Of a DNA stretch of 64,000 nucleotides, positions 57,848 to 64,000 are shown piece by piece; within the stretch, counting starts at the first letter, position 1, and every line of letters starts with the position of its first letter. Source of the DNA: Neomelitea salexigens DSM 19753 (GTDB lineage Bacteria; Pseudomonadota; Gammaproteobacteria; Pseudomonadales; Spongiibacteraceae); assembly GCF_000422345.1 (NCBI RefSeq), contig NZ_AULP01000008.1, positions 110,134-174,133 of the forward strand, in the 5' to 3' direction. The notes under the pieces were generated by a model. The model made no database searches, had not been told where the DNA came from, and saw only the letters and a program-made list of their open reading frames with translations. The position numbers and the translations under genes were made by a program.

Positions 57848-60301
57848 TCAAACCGCTATCGCAGGATTTTCACTTACAGAATTTCTATCATTTTTTGGCT
57901 CTTTGAATATTGATAGATCGATTGATTCGCCGACCAAAATATCGTCACGCGACGCGAAGCTCGGCTTCAAAATCCACATAAGCAGAGGCAGCACAACAAG
58001 AGACAACACCATATTGATCAACATAATCGCCACCAGTAGAAGTCCCATGTCGGCCATGAATTTCAAGTCTGATAATAGATACCAGGGCATGATACCGAGC
58101 AGCATAATAGATGCAGTAAACATTATTGCCTTTCCGGTCGTTGTAATAGACTTGGTTAACGCCTTAGCCCAACCTACATCCGGCGTGTACTCCTCGCAGA
58201 TTCTAGACATCAAATATATTCCGTAATCGATACCAACACCGACACCCAACACAGCGACCATTACGGAGTTAATATCTAAACCAATTCCCAATATATGCAT
58301 TGTCGCTGAAAGCATGAAGTTGGAAAGGTTAACTGGAATTAAAACGACAAGAGAGGCAAGAAAAGACTTGTACGCCAAGGCAACAATTACAAAAATCGCA
58401 ACATTCAGCATACCGAGTATTACCCAGTGATATCGGCTAACGACCGAATTCATAGCCTGTTGCAGCGCAATCGTGCCGGACCCCATTCTCACAGTAAATT
58501 CCGGGTGATCAACACCCACTGCATCAACTGCACGCTGAGCACTCGCCAACGCCGCATCAACGGTTTCCTGCTTATTGTCTTTGTACCAAAGGGAAATTGT
58601 AGAGTTCTGGAACTCATAGTCGGAGATATGAGAAAAGTTAACCGGATTGGTGCCAAAAACGACTGCGGTACCCGCGGCGCGAATCGCCGCTGCGGTTGGG
58701 TCGAGTGGCAACCACTTTGGATCTCCACCCGAGAATAGACGGTTTGCCTCCATCATATAATCAGCGAACGAAAGCGTAGCGCGCGGAGGTAGCGTTTCAT
58801 CAGATTCAACAATACTCTGAATCGCCATCGAAGCCTGAACGACACCAGGCGTTCTCGCAACACGGTTGTCGACGTTAGTGTCCTTGGCTTCTAGTATTAT
58901 TTCCAGGGTATTCACGCCAGGAAAGTGCGCGTTTATCGCCCTTATGGATGTGTTGTACTCAGAGTCTTCCCATAGGAGATTAGACCCTTCCACAGGGTTT
59001 CCTATTTCTATCCTAAATGAGATTAATATAGCCGCTGCACCAATCAACAATGTTACAAGAGAGGTGACCTTAGCTGGTTTACTATGCGTGCAGTATGCCA
59101 GCCCCTTCAAACACGCCAATTGCAGCTTTTGAAATCCGCGAACCTCACCCGTAGTTACCAGCTTATCTATGTTTCGCGGCGTCGGCAGATATGATAGTAC
59201 GATAGAAATCAGGAACACTCCGGTAGGTATAATACAGAATGCCCAAAAACCGCAGAACAGCGCAAACCGCTCCATTGCAGGAATCGGTGCAATGGCGATG
59301 AAGATAATACCCAAAGCATCCGTGATAACCCCTAGTATCGAAGGAGCCATCATCACACCCATCGTAATTTCAGCCGACTTGCGCTTATCACCAATTTCAG
59401 AATAGATTTCGTAAAAACGCTCACTAAACTGAACGCAGTGCGAAAACGAACGTGCCACTAACAATAGGGGTACAATCATCAACAGCGGTTCGATCGGCGC
59501 CGATATCCAACCAACTAAGCCAAAACCCCAGACCGCCGCAACCGCACTACAAATGATCGGCGTTAATGTGCCGGCCAAATTTTTCATATACAGACCAAGA
59601 GCAACGATAAGCGCGATCAACGTAATCGCGAAAATCGCATATGTCTGGTTCTGAAGCTTATAGACCCAGCCTGTTAGCATCGGCTGGCCAACAACATACA
59701 CCTCGTGACCATCGTCTCTGTAATTATCTGCTAGCTCATTAACCGATTGAAATACTACGTCATAGTCAAGGAGGTTCTCTAGGAATGCGGCAGTGATAAT
59801 TGTTGCGCTTTCATCACGAGATACGTAGAAGGTCCGTACATTCGGGCTTTGCTCAACGCGTTTGCGAAATTCGTCTAGCGCTTCAGCACCGCTCGGAACT
59901 TTATCCCCCATAAGCGGCCGCATATCCACACCGTAAGGAGTTGCCTCCGCATACCGTGCTTTTTCGGTAGCAATGGAAATCAACGAGTCATGATTAATAC
60001 CAGGAACCAAATCTATTTCCCTGGTGAAGTTCCAGACTTTGCTTAAGGTATCCTCGTTATAGATTGACCCGTTAACGTTTTTTATCATGACGGTAACAGT
60101 CAATGGATTACCGAAATTCGGGTGTTCGTCAAACACCTGAACATATGGATCATCTTTTGGAAGAAGGTCTGAGAAAACCGTTTTGATTGTCAAGCCTTTC
60201 ATACCGTAGGCAAAAAAAACAGTCACCATTGCAAACATCATTGCAACATAAAATCTGTTTTTCATTACCCATGCAGATAGACGGAAGCGATAGTTATCCA
60301 T
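57848..60301 (-). CDS. RND/MMPL-family transporter
   Basis: An 817-residue inner-membrane protein with TM1 near 14-32, a large periplasmic loop (about 35-200), a bundle of five to six helices (TYAIFAITLIALIVALGLYM near 215), a second periplasmic loop (about 440-620) and a second bundle. The VGVGIDYGIYLMSRI segment near 690 is a typical RND TM motif. No membrane-fusion partner gene is present. Members of this subgroup beside DUF1329/DUF1302 genes are thought to move lipids or hydrophobic substrates. It follows the ferredoxin gene by 47 bp. Confidence 0.88.
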   Translation of the reverse strand: MDNYRFRLSAWVMKNRFYVAMMFAMVTVFFAYGMKGLTIKTVFSDLLPKDDPYVQVFDEHPNFGNPLTVTVMIKNVNGSIYNEDTLSKVWNFTREIDLVPGINHDSLISIATEKARYAEATPYGVDMRPLMGDKVPSGAEALDEFRKRVEQSPNVRTFYVSRDESATIITAAFLENLLDYDVVFQSVNELADNYRDDGHEVYVVGQPMLTGWVYKLQNQTYAIFAITLIALIVALGLYMKNLAGTLTPIICSAVAAVWGFGLVGWISAPIEPLLMIVPLLLVARSFSHCVQFSERFYEIYSEIGDKRKSAEITMGVMMAPSILGVITDALGIIFIAIAPIPAMERFALFCGFWAFCIIPTGVFLISIVLSYLPTPRNIDKLVTTGEVRGFQKLQLACLKGLAYCTHSKPAKVTSLVTLLIGAAAILISFRIEIGNPVEGSNLLWEDSEYNTSIRAINAHFPGVNTLEIILEAKDTNVDNRVARTPGVVQASMAIQSIVESDETLPPRATLSFADYMMEANRLFSGGDPKWLPLDPTAAAIRAAGTAVVFGTNPVNFSHISDYEFQNSTISLWYKDNKQETVDAALASAQRAVDAVGVDHPEFTVRMGSGTIALQQAMNSVVSRYHWVILGMLNVAIFVIVALAYKSFLASLVVLIPVNLSNFMLSATMHILGIGLDINSVMVAVLGVGVGIDYGIYLMSRICEEYTPDVGWAKALTKSITTTGKAIMFTASIMLLGIMPWYLLSDLKFMADMGLLLVAIMLINMVLSLVVLPLLMWILKPSFASRDDILVGESIDLSIFKEPKNDRNSVSENPAIAV

Positions 60302-60348
60302 TGTCGTTCCTATTTATAATTATTCCTGCCAGTGAAGCTTCGTACGAA

Positions 60349-60663
60349 CTACACTACGACCTCAATTGTCTTGTCCTGAAGGATCTCTGTTACTGAAATT
60401 TGACAAGATAAGCGCTGAGGTCGATCACCTTCTGCTGTAAAGTCCAGCATTGAAGATTCCATGGCGTCCGGATCACCTAAAACTCCTTCGAGATCGTTGT
60501 CTGCATATATCCGGCAGGTTCCACAGGCACACCCACCGCCGCAATCAGCATCAATTCCAACAATGAGGTTTTCCTTAGCAACCTCCATGAGGATATCGCC
60601 TTTATTTGCCACAACATCTTTTACCGTGCCATCGCTCTCACGGAAACGGAAATTAATCTCCAT
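60349..60663 (-). CDS. [2Fe-2S] ferredoxin, adrenodoxin/putidaredoxin type
   Basis: A 104-residue ferredoxin. Cluster ligands C41, C47, C50 and C87 give C-x5-C-x2-C-x36-C, the adrenodoxin-type spacing (visible in CGGGCACGTCRIY and RLSCQIS); an extra Cys45 lies inside the loop. Such ferredoxins feed electrons to monooxygenases. It lies 19 bp after the di-iron protein gene, so it is the likely electron donor. ATG 60663 is preferred to TTG 60672. No ferredoxin reductase gene is in the window. Confidence 0.92.
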   Translation of the reverse strand: MEINFRFRESDGTVKDVVANKGDILMEVAKENLIVGIDADCGGGCACGTCRIYADNDLEGVLGDPDAMESSMLDFTAEGDRPQRLSCQISVTEILQDKTIEVVV

Positions 60664-60682
60664 TACAATCAAGACCTTATTA

Positions 60683-61591
60683 TTAAGAAAGTTTTGCCAA
60701 GCCCATCATCTCAGCCATGCGATGATGGTCAATCTCAAGTACGTCGCCACCCTTTTTCTCATAGTTTCGCCACGCAACCTGAATCGGGTTCTGGCTACAT
60801 GTAACCATCGGGTGGTTTTTTGGATGATAGTTTCGACTAAATACTGGAAGCGCCGACTTTAGAAACCTTAGGAGGCTAACTACACAGAAGCCCATTTTCT
60901 TTACCGCGACGAACGGATTTCTCAGCCAACGCTCCTTCTTGGCGATAGCCCAGTATGCTTTCAGCGTTTCTCCAGCGATGTGTATTAACGCAAAAAGCAC
61001 CATCCATTTTCGATACCACTCATGCTCACCGTACAGATACTTATATACCTCAAAAGCAACAGCGCCGTGCTCTACTTCCTCGACCTGATGCCAAATCCAA
61101 AGCGCCTTCATAACGTCGTCGGCGTCTTTAAACCATTCATCATGCTTATCGAGTACAATCATCCCGCCCAAGAATGTGAACGTTTCATAGCCTGCGGTGA
61201 AACCGAGGAGCTTTTTAAGGCCATCCTTTTTTGCATGCTCACTAAAGTATTCTCTTGCCTCTCTATCCAGACGCTCTATCTCTGGATACCGCTCGGCGAG
61301 CCAACGGTTTACCGCGATAAAATTTTTCGCATGGTGGCCTTCTTGACCAATGATCGCTGAAACATCTTTCAGCAACCTATCATCCTCAATCAACTTCTTC
61401 GCCTTGGAAAGCGAAAGAATCAAGTACCTTTCAAAGTACGGCACGTGTACACCAAGGGCATTTATAAACGCCGAGAACTCCGGCTTAGTCCGGCTCCATA
61501 ACGGATCACCATGCCTTACGTTCTCAAGCTGGAACTGCAGTGGCCTAACCGGAAAGTCATGCATAGGATGATTTGAATTATTATTCATCAT
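60683..61591 (-). CDS. Ferritin-like di-iron protein (annotated family: predicted metal-dependent hydrolase, PF10118)
   Basis: A 302-residue helical protein. It shows a complete four-Glu two-His di-iron carboxylate pattern: Glu54 (YFERYL), Glu84-x-x-His87 (QEGHH), Glu136 (GYETF) and Glu172-x-x-His175 (EEVEHG). The spacing (30, 52, 36) is close to that of soluble methane monooxygenase hydroxylase. The family name suggests a hydrolase, but the signature and the ferredoxin gene 19 bp downstream argue for an O2-using oxygenase, desaturase or oxidase. A hydrophobic helix near 195-215 could give membrane contact. The start has AGGAG 9 nt upstream. First gene of the long operon. Confidence 0.82.
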   Translation of the reverse strand: MMNNNSNHPMHDFPVRPLQFQLENVRHGDPLWSRTKPEFSAFINALGVHVPYFERYLILSLSKAKKLIEDDRLLKDVSAIIGQEGHHAKNFIAVNRWLAERYPEIERLDREAREYFSEHAKKDGLKKLLGFTAGYETFTFLGGMIVLDKHDEWFKDADDVMKALWIWHQVEEVEHGAVAFEVYKYLYGEHEWYRKWMVLFALIHIAGETLKAYWAIAKKERWLRNPFVAVKKMGFCVVSLLRFLKSALPVFSRNYHPKNHPMVTCSQNPIQVAWRNYEKKGGDVLEIDHHRMAEMMGLAKLS

Positions 61592-61669
61592 AGCTATCGA
61601 ACTCCTCTATAACGAGAGTTGATGATTGCATATACCGAGTCAAAGAATCACCAACCCAAAGTATGGAAT

Positions 61670-61686
61670 TAACAATTAAATTGTTA
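61670..61686. promoter_or_regulatory. Perfect palindrome upstream of the di-iron operon
   Basis: TAACAATT-a-AATTGTTA, 79 bp upstream of the di-iron gene start in a 180-bp intergenic region. A candidate operator; the half-site TTAACAAT is also present at the palindrome before the PHA operon. Confidence 0.5.
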
Positions 61687-61771
61687 CCACTCCATTTAGA
61701 TGTACCCATAAAGATTAAGCCGACAAGCCCGGAGAAGCGGGTGTTATGCGGCATCTTCATGCGCTATCTAA

Positions 61772-63199
61772 TTATCCCTTCATCATCGATATAAGGCTTT
61801 TTGCCAACTTTGTGTAAGGCGGGTACAAGAGCTCAACACCCGAAAAGCCAAGTAGACTTCTTTGCTTTACGATTGGCTTGTTGTGAGAAAATGTTCTAAA
61901 CCCCTCGTATCCGTGGTATGTACCAAATCCACTCTTACCGATGCCGCCGAAAGGCTGGGCAGGCTGAAGGTAATGAAGCAACACGTCGTTGATAGTCGTG
62001 CCACCAGCATGCGTTTTATACAAAACCTCGTCTTGCAAAGAACCAGAGTCACTAAACAGATACAAAGCCAGAGGTCGATCCCGGTCATTTACGAAATCAA
62101 TAGCGTCGCCCACACTATCAACTTCGATAACTGGAAGAATTGGCCCAAATATCTCTTCTTTCATCAAGCGACTTTCTGGACTGGGGTTCAGCACCAAAGT
62201 GAGCGGGAATTTTCTCTTTGATATATTTTCTTCATTCGGCTGTTCGACCTGTATTACTTCATCAGCACACAAGTCTTCAGAGTCAATGAGCTTACTTAGC
62301 CGATCATAAGTTGCGCGATTGATTATCGACGTATAGTCCTCAGAGGCGATACCAGCCGGAAATCGTTCGCTAAATAGTCGCGTCATCCAGATGGAAAAAT
62401 CTTTAGCAGTCCCTTTCGGTAGCAGGATATAGTCTGGTGCAATGCATGTTTGTCCGGCATTGTATGTCTTACCCCACAAAACCTTCTTCGCCACATGATC
62501 AATCGGGTAACCACTATCTACAATAACTGGACTCTTGCCACCCAATTCCAATGTCACCGGGGTCAGATTTTTAGACGCCGCTGCCATTATCAGTTGACCA
62601 ACGCGCGTCGAGCCTGTAAACAAAATATGATCAAACGGGATTTCGGTAAAACGAGCAGAGGCGCTTGCATCACCCCCGACGATAGAGACATGATCCTCAT
62701 CGAAGACCTCGGCAACAATCTTTCTAAGCACTGCCTCAGAATTTGGAGTGCATTCCGACATCTTGACAATACATCTATTTCCAGCCGCCAAGGCAGAAGC
62801 CATACACGATAGCGCAATATTAATCGGGTAGTTCCAGGGAACAATTATCCCCACAACACCTATCGGTTGCGGCATCAATCTATTGGACGCCGGCCAAAAC
62901 CAAATGCCTGTATGACGTCTTTCGGTGCCCATCCACTTCGCGACGTTTGCTCTTGCGTATTCTAAATTTGAGATAGAGCTGGAAATTTCAGATAGTCGCG
63001 TTTCCTCTGTTGATCTAACACCGAAATCGGCATTTAAGGCGCCAATGATCTCCGGCTTATTTGCTTCTACCGCCTTGATCAGCGCCTTTAGATAAGCCTT
63101 ACGCTCGCTGGACGATAAGTACTTATTCTTCTCAAAAGCGGATCTCTGCTTGTTGTAGATAGGTAGATATTCGTTTGTCTCTACACACATTGAAGTCAT
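61772..63199 (-). CDS. Aldehyde dehydrogenase family protein (coniferyl-aldehyde-type)
   Basis: A 475-residue NAD(P)-dependent aldehyde dehydrogenase. IIVPWNYPINIA near 118-129 binds cofactor, FTGSTRVGQ near 194-202 is the nucleotide loop, the general base is Glu218 in LELGGKSP and the nucleophile is Cys252 in AGQTCIAPDY. Length and C-terminus (GFSGVELLYPPY) resemble coniferyl aldehyde and fatty aldehyde dehydrogenases. It starts 18 bp after the SOI-like gene, so the likely substrate is the aldehyde that protein makes. Confidence 0.92.
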   Translation of the reverse strand: MTSMCVETNEYLPIYNKQRSAFEKNKYLSSSERKAYLKALIKAVEANKPEIIGALNADFGVRSTEETRLSEISSSISNLEYARANVAKWMGTERRHTGIWFWPASNRLMPQPIGVVGIIVPWNYPINIALSCMASALAAGNRCIVKMSECTPNSEAVLRKIVAEVFDEDHVSIVGGDASASARFTEIPFDHILFTGSTRVGQLIMAAASKNLTPVTLELGGKSPVIVDSGYPIDHVAKKVLWGKTYNAGQTCIAPDYILLPKGTAKDFSIWMTRLFSERFPAGIASEDYTSIINRATYDRLSKLIDSEDLCADEVIQVEQPNEENISKRKFPLTLVLNPSPESRLMKEEIFGPILPVIEVDSVGDAIDFVNDRDRPLALYLFSDSGSLQDEVLYKTHAGGTTINDVLLHYLQPAQPFGGIGKSGFGTYHGYEGFRTFSHNKPIVKQRSLLGFSGVELLYPPYTKLAKSLISMMKG

Positions 63200-63217
63200 G
63201 TTCGTTGCCTTTTGTGT

Positions 63218-63697
63218 TCAATCTTTCTGCGTAGTTAATAGTGAATACACTGCGTAAATTAACGTTAGGGCGCCGATGAATGCGGGAATAAATGCCAGGA
63301 CTCCGAACACACTAAATTCACCCAAACTGTTCCCCTCTAGCGTTACCCCTCTATTCGGCGCAAACATGCCAAACAGGTAGAACATACAGTTACCCCAAAC
63401 CGCGATTACCGTACCCCACACCACCTTCTTCAACCTCACTTCAGGAACACCCAACACACTAGAGGCGCAACCAATTGCTACGGCCATGACACCATTTAGC
63501 ATCATCCCTACGTGAACAACCCTCCATCCGTCTGGCGTACCTGGGATCGTTACATCTATGAGCACTGGAATTGGGCTAAGCGAAATTCCGCCTAGCATGC
63601 TGAAGATCATCACGAATCCAGAGATCAGCGAAAACAACATCGCTGCGAACCCGTGCTTGATAACGAGTATTGAGTAGTCTTTTTTGCCCCGAGCCAT
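63218..63697 (-). CDS. Styrene-oxide-isomerase-like membrane protein
   Basis: A 159-residue, four-helix inner-membrane protein resembling StyC, which rearranges aryl epoxides to aldehydes with a heme b cofactor and no redox change. Shared marks as I recall the StyC sequence: IPGTPDGW; HVGMMLNG with His62 and Asn68 (StyC His58 heme ligand and Asn64); MFYLFGMFAPNRG with Tyr107 (StyC Tyr103). All are offset by a constant four residues, so no gaps are needed. The position of StyC Asp95 is Ala here. ATG 63697 has GGGGG 8 nt upstream; GTG 63724 would start inside the neighbouring IS end. Upstream partner of the aldehyde dehydrogenase gene. Confidence 0.8.
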   Translation of the reverse strand: MARGKKDYSILVIKHGFAAMLFSLISGFVMIFSMLGGISLSPIPVLIDVTIPGTPDGWRVVHVGMMLNGVMAVAIGCASSVLGVPEVRLKKVVWGTVIAVWGNCMFYLFGMFAPNRGVTLEGNSLGEFSVFGVLAFIPAFIGALTLIYAVYSLLTTQKD

Positions 63698-63714
63698 TTG
63701 AATCGCCCCCAGTT

Positions 63715-64000
63715 TGCTAGACACCTTTTAGCCATAGAAAATGGCACAAAGAGAGGTGTTTATGAGCAAGCAGCGTTATCCAGAAGAGTTCAAGATTGAA
63801 GCGGTTAAGCAGGTCACGGTATCGGGTCACAGCGTAGCCGATGTGGCCCAACGGCTAGGCACAACAACTCATAGCCTTTACGCATGGATTAAGCGTTACG
63901 GCCCTAACTCAGAAGCGCATCGCAAGGAGTCCGATGATGCTGCGGAGATCCGACGTCTACAGAAGGACTTGAAGCGCGTTACTGAAGAGCGTGACCTGTT
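63715..64000 (+). mobile_element. IS3-family insertion sequence, left part (continues past the window)
   Basis: It begins near TGCTAGACACCTTTTAGCC (63715), a sequence of the kind that forms IS3 terminal repeats, 47 bp before an OrfA transposase start. The right end is outside the window. The exact boundary and target duplication cannot be set. The junction lies only 18 bp from the SOI-like start codon and may have removed or replaced the native promoter. Confidence 0.7.
63762..64000 (+). CDS. IS3-family transposase OrfA (partial)
   Basis: The 79 visible residues start MSKQRYPEEFKIEAVKQV. A helix-turn-helix (VADVAQRLGTTTHSLYAWIKRY near 25-46) is followed by the start of a leucine-zipper coiled coil (IRRLQKDLKRVTEERDL). 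This is the classic DNA-binding OrfA of IS3 elements; OrfB with the DDE domain would follow by -1 frameshifting beyond the window edge. Confidence 0.93.
   Translation, partial: MSKQRYPEEFKIEAVKQVTVSGHSVADVAQRLGTTTHSLYAWIKRYGPNSEAHRKESDDAAEIRRLQKDLKRVTEERDL

Noticed and set aside
60683..61591. Simple hydrolase call from the family name
   Set aside because: The E/ExxH/E/ExxH pattern and adjacent ferredoxin fit a di-iron redox enzyme better; no hydrolase motif is visible.

Overview
The window looks like a chromosomal segment of a marine-type gammaproteobacterium. The gene orders hemA-prfA / TPR-lolB-ispE-tRNA-Gln-prs-rplY-pth-ychF-tRNA-Met and miaB-ybeZ-ybeY-corC-lnt-leuS-lptE-holA are the Pseudomonas/Cellvibrio-type orders. 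A Cellvibrionales/Spongiibacteraceae-like bacterium is my best guess; this is inference from synteny and protein style, not a database result.

Layout. 1-9.5 kb: core genes for translation termination, heme and isoprenoid synthesis, PRPP, ribosome and lipoprotein targeting, with tRNA-Gln(UUG) and tRNA-Met(CAU). Each tRNA is followed by an unusual structured duplication of its own 3' end. 10-12.5 kb: an Ig-like surface lipoprotein and a small outer-membrane barrel. 12.6-29 kb: cmoAB, a DUF1631-like protein, a type Ic-like aspartate aminotransferase, DUF1820, then miaB-ybeZ-ybeY-corC-(FMN glutamate-synthase-like)-lnt-leuS-lptE-holA. 29-46 kb: accessory genes. These are a PEGA lipoprotein, a repeat lipoprotein, a hybrid kinase with a convergent LuxR-type regulator, MBL and VOC proteins, a porin/PhnD-like binding protein/hybrid kinase operon, a lipase, a DUF6351 lipoprotein, and three membrane genes including cox III- and IV-like subunits.

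46-63.7 kb: a catabolic island, all on the minus strand and visibly less G+C rich. In transcription order it holds a styrene-oxide-isomerase-like membrane protein, an aldehyde dehydrogenase, a ferritin-like protein with a complete E..ExxH..E..ExxH di-iron signature, a [2Fe-2S] ferredoxin, an RND/MMPL transporter, a Tat-type DUF1329 protein, a YCF48-like propeller, a frameshifted DUF1302 outer-membrane protein, a second Tat-type DUF1329 protein, an enoyl-CoA hydratase and an acyl-CoA ligase. A MaoC hydratase, PHA synthase and PHA depolymerase follow. An IS3-family element abuts the start of the island at the right edge.

The most interesting reading is a possibly undescribed alkene/aryl-alkene pathway. 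A di-iron oxygenase plus ferredoxin would make an epoxide, the SOI-like protein would isomerise it to an aldehyde, the dehydrogenase would oxidise it to an acid, the ligase and hydratase would take the CoA ester onward, and surplus could go to polyhydroxyalkanoate. A dedicated envelope set (RND, DUF1329, YCF48, DUF1302) would move the hydrophobic substrate. Perfect palindromes sharing the half-site TTAACAAT lie upstream of the oxygenase operon and of the PHA operon, and two internal terminator hairpins divide the long operon. The protein assignments rest on visible motifs; the pathway is inference.
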